From an uncultured Veillonella sp. (GTDB lineage: Bacteria > Bacillota > Negativicutes > Veillonellales > Veillonellaceae), in assembly GCA_902477915.1 (NCBI GenBank), contig CABSJA010000041.1:1-16155 (forward strand): a stretch of 16,155 bases of DNA, in the 5' to 3' direction. The notes beneath the pieces were generated by a model, which worked only from the letters and a program-made list of their open reading frames with translations, was not told the DNA's origin and did not search any database. This document shows, piece by piece, positions 1 through 7,379 of the stretch. The translations under genes were made by a program, and so were the position numbers. How positions within the stretch are numbered: position 1 is the first letter of the stretch; every line of letters begins with the position of its first letter.

Positions 1-22
1 CATGAACGCGCTTTTTGGACAT
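1..22 (-). CDS. infB: Translation initiation factor IF-2, first codons only (partial)
   Basis: The minus strand shows an ATG at 22-20 followed by codons for MSKKRVH, after which the gene leaves the window. This matches the usual IF-2 beginning (MSKxRVxELAKE). A good ribosome binding site (AAGGGGG, plus positions 31-37) sits about 8 bases upstream. The start lies 15 bases after the ylxQ stop, at the place infB holds in nusA operons. IF-2 is the GTPase that brings initiator tRNA to the 30S subunit. Only seven residues are visible, so the call rests on context plus this short match. A second ATG at 3-1 is out of this frame and has no ribosome binding site. Confidence 0.8.
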
Positions 23-37
23 CTACATACCCCCTTA

Positions 38-343
38 TTATCGATCAATCTCTTTTAGTAACGCCTTTGCAAATCCATCATCTAGTACTGCGACTACTAC
101 CCGAACCTCTTTACCAATAGCAGTTCCTAAAATTTCTTTAGTACCAATGCTACGAAGTGGGATATGATGTGTTTCTGCTAATTGATTATATTTCTTTTCA
201 TTATTGGATGCACAATCGCCAGCGAGAAGAACTAGTTTAGGTTCCTTTCTCTTCATGGCTTTTTCTACGATAAAGTCACCAGAAATAACCTTGCCAGCTC
301 GTTGTGCTAATCCTAAGAGATTTAAAATTTTATCTTCATTCAT
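38..343 (-). CDS. ylxQ: L7Ae/L30e-family RNA-binding protein YlxQ
   Basis: This 101-residue protein has the L7Ae/L30e/Gadd45 pattern: an N-terminal helix with LGLAQRAGK (residues 10-18), a basic helix (EKAMKRKEPKLVLLAGDCA) and a C-terminal hydrophobic strand (VRVVVAVLDDGFA). The family binds kink-turn or related RNA folds. YlxQ in Bacilli is a small non-essential protein encoded between ylxR and infB, which is exactly the position here. It starts 12 bases after the ylxR stop. The ATG has no convincing Shine-Dalgarno, so translation probably depends on coupling to ylxR. The RNA target is unknown. The family call is firm; the exact role is not. Confidence 0.88.
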   Translation of the reverse strand: MNEDKILNLLGLAQRAGKVISGDFIVEKAMKRKEPKLVLLAGDCASNNEKKYNQLAETHHIPLRSIGTKEILGTAIGKEVRVVVAVLDDGFAKALLKEIDR

Positions 344-355
344 GTATATCAGTGA

Positions 356-625
356 CTACTCATTCTCTTGTAAATCACGTTGTAATGCTTCGTATATTTC
401 TTTCGATACACTATGCTTTAACGACCGTTCTAATCGCTTAGCCTTATAGGCTTGCTCAAAGCATGACATGGATTCACATAAATACGCTCCACGTCCCGGT
501 GCTTTTCCAGTACGGTCAATACTGATATTGCCATCTGGACTTAAGGCTACGCGAATTAATTCACGTTTCGCCTTAGGCTCACCACATCCTACGCACGTGC
601 GCATAGGTTGGGATTTCGGTTTCAT
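356..625 (-). CDS. ylxR: YlxR/RnpM family RNA-binding protein (DUF448)
   Basis: This 89-residue protein carries the YlxR signatures: MRTCVGCG near the N-terminus (C11 and C14), the basic segment KAKRELIRVA, and GRGAYLC (residues 44-50) with a further Cys at 55. YlxR has been described in B. subtilis as a modulator of RNase P (RnpM). The fold is a small nucleic-acid-binding domain. The ATG lies only 2 bases after the nusA TAG stop, and the nearest purine-rich stretch (GAGGACGGTG) is inside the end of nusA, so the two genes are likely translationally coupled. Its place between nusA and ylxQ is the standard arrangement in Firmicutes. Confidence 0.92.
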   Translation of the reverse strand: MKPKSQPMRTCVGCGEPKAKRELIRVALSPDGNISIDRTGKAPGRGAYLCESMSCFEQAYKAKRLERSLKHSVSKEIYEALQRDLQENE

Positions 626-627
626 GA

Positions 628-1704
628 CTATTCACCGTCCTCAGCATTGCCGAAGCCTGCAAAAGGTTCTTCAGCTGCTTGAGTTTCACTCTTAATATCG
701 ATTTTCCAGTTAGTTAATTTGGCTGCCAATCGAGCATTTTGACCAGCTTTACCAATTGCCAAGGATAATTGGTAATCAGGGACTACAACGTAAGAGGATT
801 TTTCTTCTTCACTTACATCAACAGATACAACCTTTGCTGGACTCAAAGAGTTAGCGATATAAATTGCTGGATCTTCATCCCATTTTACGATATCAATTTT
901 TTCATCGTGTAATTCATCAACGATATGTTGTACGCGTTGACCTTTAGGACCTACGCAAGCACCTACTGGATCAACATTTTCATCGCGGCTATAAACAGCG
1001 ATTTTAGAACGCATACCAGGCTCACGAGCTACAGATTTAAGCTCTACTACACCTTCATAAATTTCTGGTACCTCTAATTCAAAGAGGCGTTTCAATAAAC
1101 CAGGATGTGTACGGGAAATCATGATTTGAGGGCCCTTCGTAGTTTTCTTAACCTCTACGATGTAGCATTTAATACGATCCCCTTCGCGATATGTTTCGCT
1201 AGCAATTTGTTCTGTAGGAGGTAAAATAGCTTCTGTTTTACCTAAGTCGATAAACACATTTTTACCTTCTACACGTGTAATAACGCCAGTGATGATATCG
1301 CCTTCACGACTATAGTATTCTTCATATACTACGCTGCGTTCAGCCTCTTTCAAACGTTGAATAAGCATTTGTTTTGCAGTATGGGCAGCACTACGGCCAA
1401 AGTTAGCTGGAGTAACATCAACTTCTACTACGTCACCAATTTCAAAACGTTTGTCAATTTTGCGAGCTTCTAACAAGCTAATTTCTGTTTCTGGCAATTC
1501 TACAGTATCTACCACTTGTTTTTTAGCCATTACTTTATAAACGCCTGTTTCGCGGTCAATCACAACGTAAGCATCTGGATTAGATGTTGGTTCTTTGCGA
1601 TATGCTTGCAACAATGCAGCCTCTAAGGATTCAAAAATAACCTCAGGAGCAAAACCTTTTTGCTTTGTAAGCACCATTACCGCTTGAATTAATTCTTGAC
1701 TCAC
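628..1704 (-). CDS. nusA: Transcription termination/antitermination factor NusA
   Basis: NusA binds RNA polymerase and nascent RNA and modulates pausing, intrinsic termination and antitermination. The protein is 358 residues. It has an N-terminal polymerase-binding domain (about 1-125), an S1 domain (about 134-200, EGDIITGVITRVEGKNVFIDLG), KH1 with the GPKG loop at 252-255, and KH2 with IGKAGQN at 317-323. It ends soon after KH2 with a short acidic tail and lacks the C-terminal acidic repeats of E. coli NusA, which is normal for Firmicutes. The start is a GTG at 1704-1702, preceded 7 bases upstream by GGAGG; it lies 17 bases after rimP. The rimP leader hairpin upstream of this operon may be where NusA regulates itself. 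Confidence 0.97.
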   Translation of the reverse strand: MSQELIQAVMVLTKQKGFAPEVIFESLEAALLQAYRKEPTSNPDAYVVIDRETGVYKVMAKKQVVDTVELPETEISLLEARKIDKRFEIGDVVEVDVTPANFGRSAAHTAKQMLIQRLKEAERSVVYEEYYSREGDIITGVITRVEGKNVFIDLGKTEAILPPTEQIASETYREGDRIKCYIVEVKKTTKGPQIMISRTHPGLLKRLFELEVPEIYEGVVELKSVAREPGMRSKIAVYSRDENVDPVGACVGPKGQRVQHIVDELHDEKIDIVKWDEDPAIYIANSLSPAKVVSVDVSEEEKSSYVVVPDYQLSLAIGKAGQNARLAAKLTNWKIDIKSETQAAEEPFAGFGNAEDGE

Positions 1705-1721
1705 TCGTATGCCTCCATATA

Positions 1722-2180
1722 TTAAAAATCAAGATGTAATCGAATTTGTGCAATGGCAGACCGTTCGAATGTCATACTTTCACCATTGATAGTAAAATCG
1801 ATAGTTGTGTCTGTAAAACCTTCTAATGCACCAGTAAATTGTTTACTGCCATTAATCGGTTTAAATAGCTGAATATCAACATCACGACCATTATAGCGAA
1901 TCAAGTCCTTATCCTTCTTAAGAACTCGATCTAGGCCTGGAGAAGATACTTCCAATAAATAGTTTTCCGTAATTGGATCCTTTTCGTCGAGGACAGCACT
2001 TAGTTTTTCGCTAACCATCTGACAATCATCCAAATCTACACCACCTGGTTTATCAAGGTAGACACGCAAATACCAATCGCGTTCACGAACGTAATCTACA
2101 TCGACTAGTTCCATTTCGGTGCCGGCTATAATACCTTCAACTACAGAGGATACAAATTCCTCTACTGCTTCTCTCTTCAT
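1722..2180 (-). CDS. rimP: Ribosome maturation factor RimP
   Basis: RimP helps the 30S subunit mature. The chosen start gives 152 residues beginning MKREAVEEFV. Family signs are ELVDVDYVRERDWYLRVYLDK in the N-terminal domain, the conserved LEVSSPGLDRVL motif in the middle, and a C-terminal SH3-like domain (GRDVDIQLFKP, then FTGALEGF). The reading frame stays open up to 2270, but AAGGAGG at plus positions 2189-2195 sits 8 bases before the ATG at 2180 and only 2 bases before the ATG at 2186. The longer versions would also run through the leader hairpin at 2258-2283. It is the first gene of the rimP-nusA-ylxR-ylxQ-infB operon. Confidence 0.95.
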   Translation of the reverse strand: MKREAVEEFVSSVVEGIIAGTEMELVDVDYVRERDWYLRVYLDKPGGVDLDDCQMVSEKLSAVLDEKDPITENYLLEVSSPGLDRVLKKDKDLIRYNGRDVDIQLFKPINGSKQFTGALEGFTDTTIDFTINGESMTFERSAIAQIRLHLDF

Positions 2181-2257
2181 AGCCATCGCCTCCTTCATTA
2201 CTACATCTTGTATATATCTCTTTTTTTCAAATACCTTAATTAGGCTAATCATAAATG

Positions 2258-2283
2258 AAAGAGTGGACATAAGCCCACTCTTT
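2258..2283 (-). promoter_or_regulatory. Terminator-like hairpin in the rimP-nusA leader
   Basis: On the minus strand AAAGAGTGG, an 8-base loop and CCACTCTTT form a perfect 9-bp stem, preceded by an A-rich stretch and followed by an interrupted U-tract (UUUCAUUUAU). It lies about 20 bases after the predicted start of transcription and 78 bases before the rimP ATG, so it is inside the 5' untranslated leader and not at the end of an upstream gene. In B. subtilis the equivalent operon is autoregulated by NusA-dependent termination in its leader, and this hairpin is placed to do the same. The imperfect U-tract fits a terminator that needs NusA help. A simple terminator for the gene ending at 2445 is the alternative. 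Confidence 0.65.
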
Positions 2284-2310
2284 TAAAAGATTTATATAAA
2301 AGTCATATAT

Positions 2311-2339
2311 AGTATATCACATTTACTGTGTATATACAA
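2311..2339 (-). promoter_or_regulatory. Promoter of the rimP-nusA operon
   Basis: The minus strand reads TTGTAT (-35, plus 2334-2339), a 17-base spacer and TATACT (-10, plus 2311-2316), with TG one base ahead of the -10 (extended -10). The predicted transcript starts near 2304, giving a leader of about 124 bases before rimP. No other good sigma-70-type promoter is visible between rimP and the gene ending at 2445. Confidence 0.72.
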
Positions 2340-2444
2340 ATTCTACGCTTTCTTATGGGCTTTAACCAAACATTCCCACTTAGATTATTTCATATGAATA
2401 TAAAATAACTCAAAAAATAGCATAGTCATATATAATGATTATCC

Positions 2445-3140
2445 TTAGTCAACGCGTTCATTTAATCCTTTTAATATAGGACCCAAATGTTCACGTAGAA
2501 CTGTAGTTAAATCATCTAAATTTTTAGCATCTAGGTGATGGTCTATTTCAGGATAGTTTTTATAACGAAGCTCTGCAAAGTACTCATCACGTAATTCGTT
2601 ATAATATAGCAATAATCCAGTACATTCATCCATCTTACGATATTCACCGATAATAAAAGAACCATTAATCATCCGAATTCCGTGAGCTGGATCAACATCA
2701 CATATAAAACCTTCCAATTCTTTAGGCATGACCTCGGAAAAATCCCATTCAGGTATTCCTCGGCGACGATACGTAAAGGTAAAGTTATTCGCTGGCTCGA
2801 TTAACATATTAGTTAAACCTTTGACACATCGATCTTGTAACCCCTTCCAGAACGACTCTAAATCAGCCCGTACAAAGGAAATATCCACAAAGGAAAAGAG
2901 TGGCATTTCAATATGAACCGTATAGTCCTCTACCTCTTTATCATATAAGGCAGACCATCGCCACCCTAGATCATTTTGATAATGGAAAATAGGTACCTTT
3001 AATACCTCTTCACCTGCTGTAAGGCGTTCAAGTAGCGCAGTGTAATCAGATTCATTGGATGCTACTAAGGTAAATCCCCCAATCTGCTGAGGCAACCATG
3101 AATAATCTAATGCTTTACAAGCTTCAATAATCGTTTCCAT
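2445..3140 (-). CDS. Unrecognised 231-residue cytoplasmic protein
   Basis: I do not recognise this family. The start chosen is the ATG at 3140 (METIIEACKA), which has GAGG 6 bases upstream; an in-frame ATG at 3152 has no such site. The start overlaps the end of the upstream lytic transglycosylase gene by 17 bases, so the two are almost certainly co-transcribed and translationally coupled. The protein has no signal peptide or membrane segment, is rich in acidic and aromatic residues, and looks like a mixed alpha/beta globular protein. There is no obvious catalytic motif. The N-terminal part has GGFTLVASNESDYTALLERL, and the C-terminal part has a run of charged helices. Function is unknown; only the pairing with a cell-wall enzyme is informative. 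Confidence 0.75.
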   Translation of the reverse strand: METIIEACKALDYSWLPQQIGGFTLVASNESDYTALLERLTAGEEVLKVPIFHYQNDLGWRWSALYDKEVEDYTVHIEMPLFSFVDISFVRADLESFWKGLQDRCVKGLTNMLIEPANNFTFTYRRRGIPEWDFSEVMPKELEGFICDVDPAHGIRMINGSFIIGEYRKMDECTGLLLYYNELRDEYFAELRYKNYPEIDHHLDAKNLDDLTTVLREHLGPILKGLNERVD

Positions 3141-3678
3141 ATAATGCCTCATATTTCTGTTGATACTGTAAAACAGCTTTTACATAGCTACGTGTTTCTG
3201 GAAATGGTATAGTATCAACCATGCCATTCCATTTATTCTCATTAAGCCAGGATTCAACATGGCCACGTCCCGCATTATACGCAGCTAACGCCTGCACCTC
3301 ATCGCCATTAAATTCTTTTAACAAATGGCCTAGATACCATGTTCCTAACTCGATATTTGTTTCAGGTTCTTTTAGCTGACGATCTGTATAATTACCATGA
3401 CCAACTTGTTGAGCAACCCAACGTGCTGTATCTGGCATGAGCTGCATCAATCCAAGAGCACCTGTTTCAGACTCAGCAGTATTCTTATATTTGCTTTCAG
3501 CTAAGATAACACTAGCCACCAAGGATGGTGGAACCTGTTCCTTCTCAGCTGCAGCCATCACTACATCTCTATAGTTAAAGGGGTACGCCACTTGACGCGC
3601 TAAAGGATCATCTAAATGAGTAAAATAAAACCACCCAAGTACGACGCACGATAACGCCGTTGCCGTTGCACGTTTCAT
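3124..3678 (-). CDS. Membrane-anchored lytic transglycosylase (SLT domain)
   Basis: This 184-residue protein is a soluble-lytic-transglycosylase-type muramidase that cleaves the MurNAc-GlcNAc bond of peptidoglycan to give anhydro-muropeptides. Residues about 7-20 form a hydrophobic segment (signal peptide or N-terminal anchor), so the enzyme should act in the periplasm. The SLT domain (about 38-175) shows the catalytic Glu in LAESKY (E61), then GALGLMQLMP (73-82) and AAYNAG (132-137), all in family order. The Cys at 11 precedes the hydrophobic stretch and does not make a lipobox. AAGGGGG precedes the ATG by 4 bases. The gene's end overlaps the next, unrecognised gene. Confidence 0.92.
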   Translation of the reverse strand: MKRATATALSCVVLGWFYFTHLDDPLARQVAYPFNYRDVVMAAAEKEQVPPSLVASVILAESKYKNTAESETGALGLMQLMPDTARWVAQQVGHGNYTDRQLKEPETNIELGTWYLGHLLKEFNGDEVQALAAYNAGRGHVESWLNENKWNGMVDTIPFPETRSYVKAVLQYQQKYEALYGNDY

Positions 3679-3772
3679 AAATCCCCCTTTCTACATATAA
3701 CTACTATAACATTTACCATAATCTAGCTGTAACCAAATGCTAGGATACTATAATACTAAATTTCATGGGCTT

Positions 3773-3781
3773 ATTATACCA
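3773..3781 (-). promoter_or_regulatory. Possible promoter (extended -10) of the lytic transglycosylase pair
   Basis: The minus strand reads TGGTATAAT, an extended -10, 95 bases upstream of the transglycosylase ATG. I see no good -35 at 16-18 bases. An alternative with TATAGT (plus 3703-3708) and TTACAG 18 bases upstream would give a shorter leader. I see no hairpin terminator in the gap between coaE (ending 3827) and this point, so read-through from polA-coaE is also possible. Confidence 0.42.
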
Positions 3782-3826
3782 TTTAATACTATTTTTTATA
3801 TACCAATTTTGACACATCTATTGTTA

Positions 3827-4441
3827 TTATTGAGGTTTTTGTAAAATCGGCTCTAGACGCTCACTCCAAATTGTATCTAATTTTGCGGTCAAAGCCTGAG
3901 GCGTACCATTATTATCAATAATTAGATCTGCATAAGAACGTTTATCGTCTAGTCGCATTTGACTATTGATGCGAGCCAAAGCATCCTCTCTAGTATATCC
4001 ATTGCGACTCATTAAGCGATCTATCTGAGTAGGCTCGTTTACATAAACAAGCCAAACCTCATCCATCATGGTATACCATTCCCCCTCTATGAGTAATGGA
4101 ATATCGTAGATTAAAATCGGTGTATTAACCGATTCATATTGAGATGTTAGTTCCAAAATACGATTGCGAATATGCGTTTTTAGACAGCCATTTAACAATT
4201 GTCGTTTTTCTTCATTGTGAAAGACAATAGCGCCCAATGCTTCACGATTCAATGTACCATCATCATGCAATACATTAGAACCAAAGGCATCCACAATTGC
4301 TTTTAAACCTTCAGTACCGGGCTCTACTACCTCACGAGCGACGATATCTGCATCGATATAAGGTATTCCTTTGTCCTTAAAATAGGTAAGGACTGTACTC
4401 TTGCCCGATGCAATACCACCAGTTAATCCTATTTTAAACAT
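3827..4441 (-). CDS. coaE: Dephospho-CoA kinase
   Basis: CoaE phosphorylates the ribose 3'-OH of dephospho-CoA, the last step of coenzyme A synthesis. The 204-residue length is usual. The P-loop GLTGGIASGKST is at 5-16, followed by the acidic YIDADIVAREVV (28-39), the substrate-binding DIPLLIEG (113-120) and the lid-like ALARINSQM (154-162). A GAAGG precedes the ATG by 5 bases. It lies 40 bases after polA, in the same direction, an arrangement common in Firmicutes, where mutM is often also present between them; mutM is absent here. The gene is probably transcribed with polA. Confidence 0.96.
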   Translation of the reverse strand: MFKIGLTGGIASGKSTVLTYFKDKGIPYIDADIVAREVVEPGTEGLKAIVDAFGSNVLHDDGTLNREALGAIVFHNEEKRQLLNGCLKTHIRNRILELTSQYESVNTPILIYDIPLLIEGEWYTMMDEVWLVYVNEPTQIDRLMSRNGYTREDALARINSQMRLDDKRSYADLIIDNNGTPQALTAKLDTIWSERLEPILQKPQ

Positions 4442-4481
4442 ATATACCTTCTATTTTTAATAAACTAATATTAAGAAACTA

Positions 4482-7103
4482 TTATTTGACTAACGCCCAA
4501 TTTTCCGCATGATGTACATCTACAATAAGAGGTACTTGTAACTCCACCACAGATTGCATAGTCGTACGTAATAATTCTTCTACTGCTTCTAATTCAGAAT
4601 TCGCCACTTCTAATACAAGTTCGTCATGTACCTGTAATAAAAGTCTAGATTTAAAGTTTCCTTCCTCTAACTTTTGCTCAACTTGGTTCATTGCTAACTT
4701 GATAATATCTGCAGCAGTACCTTGAATTGGTGTATTCATCGCCGTACGTTCAGCAAAGGAACGACGGTTAAAGTTGCGGCTATTAATATCAGGAAGTTCG
4801 CGTTGACGGCCGAACATAGTGCGAACCTTACCAGTTTCATGAGCTTCTTGAACCATGCGATCCATATACTCTTTAACCTTCGGATAACGGCTAAAGTATA
4901 AATCAATATAGTTTTTAGCTTCACCCCGTGTAATACCGAGGTCACGAGACAAGCCAAAATCAGAAATACCATAAATAATACCGAAGTTAATGGCCTTAGC
5001 ATGAGAACGCTCTTCGCTTGTTACATCCTCTTGGGCTTTACCTAGTACCTCTGCCGCAGTAAATCGGTGAATATCCTTACCATCAACAAAGGCTTTGATT
5101 AAAGCTTCATCACCAGAAAGATGCGCTAAAATACGTAATTCAATTTGAGAATAATCGGCACTCACTAATGTGTCATACCCTGCACCTGGATAGAATAAAG
5201 CACGAATTTCACGGCCTTTTTCGGTACGGACAGGAATATTTTGTAAGTTTGGATCAGAGGAGCTCAAACGACCTGTAGCCGTAACCATTTGATTGAAGGT
5301 GGTGTGAATGCGTTTAGTCTTATCATTAATAAGAACCGCCAATCCTTCACAATAGGTAGATACTAATTTTGCTACTGAACGGTATGCTAATATTTTCTCT
5401 ACAATCGGACTTTCATGACGAAGCATATCAAGTACTTCTGCATCAGTAGAATAGCCAGTCTTAGTTTTCTTAATGATTGGTAAGTTCATCTTTTCAAACA
5501 AGATAACACCCAATTGTTTAGGCGAGTTAATGTTAAAAGTTTCCCCTGCGATATCGTAAATCTCTTGCTGTACTTGCGCTAGTTCCTCTTTAAAACGAGC
5601 CGTAGTTTCAGTTAATTTTTCTGTATCAATGTAAATACCATTTTTCTCCATTACTACTAAAGTATGAATTAATGGCAACTCAATTGTTTCATATAGAGAC
5701 CAAAGCTCTTCACGGCGTGCAGATTCACAAGCGACTTCGTTCATCGCGAGTAATGCTTTTACCATTGATACGCATTCTACATCTACACTACCACTAGCAA
5801 TGCTTGGCACGGAGAAACGTTCCGTTAAATATAGATAACCATAGTTAGTACGTGTTGGATCTAACAAGTATGCTAGAAGAGACATATCATGGATACGTGC
5901 AGTGTTATCATCATTAAACAAAGAGATTTCAGCTGGTGACTCTTCACCTAATGCTTCTATTAGTTCTTTTGTTTGAGTAGTAACAATGGCCTTAGCCCCT
6001 TGTAATACTGCTAGAACAGCCTTTGTATCATTTGTTTTAACGACAGTATCACCATTAGAAAGATAGGCAATCTCGATAGTTCTAAATGGAGTTTTGCCAT
6101 CAAGCACAACATGTACTGCTACTGTTTTATCTGTATAGAAATCAGGGGTTAGCGCCTTAGCATCAGCTAAATCGTCTAAAGAAATTTCCTCTTGTGGTGC
6201 AAAAAGAGAGCCTGGTTCACCAAAAGCTGCTTCCTCTCCGCCCATTACTTGAACGATACGAGGTGTTAATTTAGTAAAGCCTAAAGTTTCAAATAAAGGC
6301 TGTACCTCAGAGGCATGGAAATTTTGCACAAAGTCTTCTACCTTGTAAGATAAGTCCATATCCGTTTTGATGGTAGCTAACTCACGAGATAAGAAAGCTA
6401 AATCTTTGTTTTCAACGAGTCGCTCTTTCAATTTCTTACCAGAAATCTCTTCAATATGGTCATATACAGACTCAAGATTACCGTATTCTGTAATCAATTT
6501 AAGGGCCGTTTTTTCACCTACACCTGGTACACCTGGAATATTATCAGAGGAGTCCCCCATAAGGGCTTTCATTTCGATAACCTTATCTGGGCCATAACCA
6601 TAGAGTTCCTCCATGTTATCAAGAGTAACCTCTAACATGTCAGAAATGCCTTTTTTAGTTAAGAAAACATGACTATGTTCTGTTACGAGTTGAAGGTTAT
6701 CGCGGTCACCAGTAATAATTTGAACAGCCATTTCAGAGGTGCCAAATTTCTTACTCAAAGATCCGAGGATATCATCCCCTTCAAAACCTTCTTCTTCAAT
6801 AACACAAATCCCCAATGCTTTTAATACATCTTGAATAAGGCTAAATTGAGGTCGTAAATCCTCTGGTGCATCTGGACGATTACCTTTATATTCGCTATAC
6901 ATTTCTGTACGGAACGTCTGACGACCTTTATCAAAAGCTACGGCAATATAATCAGGATTAATTTCTTCATACAATTTGATGAGCATTGTTAAAAAACCAT
7001 ACACCGCATTCGTTGGAGTCCCCAAAGCAGACTTCAACGGTGGTAATGCAAAAAATGCACGGAATAACAAACTACTGCCATCTATAATCATTAATTTTTT
7101 CAT
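4482..7103 (-). CDS. polA: DNA polymerase I
   Basis: Pol I fills gaps in repair and removes RNA primers in Okazaki fragments. The 873-residue protein has three regions. The 5' nuclease (about 1-290) shows MIIDGSSLLFRAFFAL, EGFEGDD (105-111), TGDRDNLQL (131-139) and the DSSDNIPGVPGVGEKTA helix-hairpin-helix (184-200). The 3'-5' exonuclease-like region (about 300-465) lacks the D-x-E of motif I: the equivalent strand reads VAVHVVLDG, although an Exo II-like HDMSLLAYLLDP remains at 405-416, so proofreading is probably lost as in Bacillus Pol I. The polymerase has motif A DYSQIELR (650-657), motif B RSHAKAINFGIIYG (699-712) and motif C VHDELVLEV (825-833). GAGGTG precedes the ATG. It is divergent from rpsT. 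Confidence 0.98.
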   Translation of the reverse strand: MKKLMIIDGSSLLFRAFFALPPLKSALGTPTNAVYGFLTMLIKLYEEINPDYIAVAFDKGRQTFRTEMYSEYKGNRPDAPEDLRPQFSLIQDVLKALGICVIEEEGFEGDDILGSLSKKFGTSEMAVQIITGDRDNLQLVTEHSHVFLTKKGISDMLEVTLDNMEELYGYGPDKVIEMKALMGDSSDNIPGVPGVGEKTALKLITEYGNLESVYDHIEEISGKKLKERLVENKDLAFLSRELATIKTDMDLSYKVEDFVQNFHASEVQPLFETLGFTKLTPRIVQVMGGEEAAFGEPGSLFAPQEEISLDDLADAKALTPDFYTDKTVAVHVVLDGKTPFRTIEIAYLSNGDTVVKTNDTKAVLAVLQGAKAIVTTQTKELIEALGEESPAEISLFNDDNTARIHDMSLLAYLLDPTRTNYGYLYLTERFSVPSIASGSVDVECVSMVKALLAMNEVACESARREELWSLYETIELPLIHTLVVMEKNGIYIDTEKLTETTARFKEELAQVQQEIYDIAGETFNINSPKQLGVILFEKMNLPIIKKTKTGYSTDAEVLDMLRHESPIVEKILAYRSVAKLVSTYCEGLAVLINDKTKRIHTTFNQMVTATGRLSSSDPNLQNIPVRTEKGREIRALFYPGAGYDTLVSADYSQIELRILAHLSGDEALIKAFVDGKDIHRFTAAEVLGKAQEDVTSEERSHAKAINFGIIYGISDFGLSRDLGITRGEAKNYIDLYFSRYPKVKEYMDRMVQEAHETGKVRTMFGRQRELPDINSRNFNRRSFAERTAMNTPIQGTAADIIKLAMNQVEQKLEEGNFKSRLLLQVHDELVLEVANSELEAVEELLRTTMQSVVELQVPLIVDVHHAENWALVK

Positions 7104-7130
7104 AATACACCTCGCTTAATTCTATCCTTT

Positions 7131-7139
7131 ATTATAACA
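7131..7139 (-). promoter_or_regulatory. Probable polA promoter (extended -10)
   Basis: The minus strand reads TGTTATAAT, a perfect -10 with the TGn extension, about 30 bases upstream of the polA ATG. The -35 region is poor (AAAGTT-like at the expected distance), so the extended -10 would carry the activity. The rest of the polA-rpsT gap (about 7140-7300) is AT-rich, and I see no gene or clear hairpin in it. Confidence 0.55.
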
Positions 7140-7307
7140 TAATGGAGCTAACTAACTTTTAAAATCAAAATAAATAACTAATTACAACGCTAGCAAATAT
7201 ATTAATAATCTTGATTTCATAAAACAGACTTATATGCTATAGTTAAAGAACAGTAGAAAATGTTTTATACTTCATACTAATAAGGAAAATATTGGGCTGA
7301 AAAGTCC

Positions 7308-7336
7308 TTGCGTATCAATATGTGGTATGATATAAT
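7308..7336 (+). promoter_or_regulatory. rpsT promoter
   Basis: TTGCGT at 7308-7313, a 17-base spacer and a perfect TATAAT at 7331-7336, with TGA just before it (extended -10). The transcript would start near 7343 and have a leader of about 34 bases before the TTG start codon. Confidence 0.82.
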
Positions 7337-7360
7337 CATTCAGGTATAAGAAACGATTTT

Positions 7361-7379
7361 TAAGGAGGTGACTCAATTG
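7361..7379 (+). promoter_or_regulatory. Very strong ribosome binding site with TTG start of rpsT
   Basis: TAAGGAGGTGA at 7361-7371 is complementary to about ten consecutive bases of the usual 16S 3' end. It stands 5-8 bases ahead of the TTG at 7377. This decides the start: the GTG at 7368 is part of the Shine-Dalgarno itself and would add residues (MTQ) not seen in other S20 proteins. Confidence 0.85.

Noticed and set aside
2181..2270. Longer RimP with a 30-residue N-terminal extension
   Set aside because: The extension would be encoded by the leader hairpin, starts without a ribosome binding site and has no family similarity; AAGGAGG 8 bases before the inner ATG decides for 2180.
3628..3658. 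Lipoprotein signal in the lytic transglycosylase (Cys 11)
   Set aside because: The hydrophobic stretch continues after the Cys and the residues before it (A-L-S) do not fit a lipobox; a simple signal or anchor segment is more likely.
3809..3837. Perfect TTGACA on the plus strand near the end of coaE
   Set aside because: No -10 lies at the right distance and no plus-strand gene follows.
7140..7307. Possible small RNA or riboswitch between polA and rpsT
   Set aside because: I looked for hairpins, conserved riboswitch cores and T-box elements and saw none; the stretch is AT-rich spacer with promoters at its edges.
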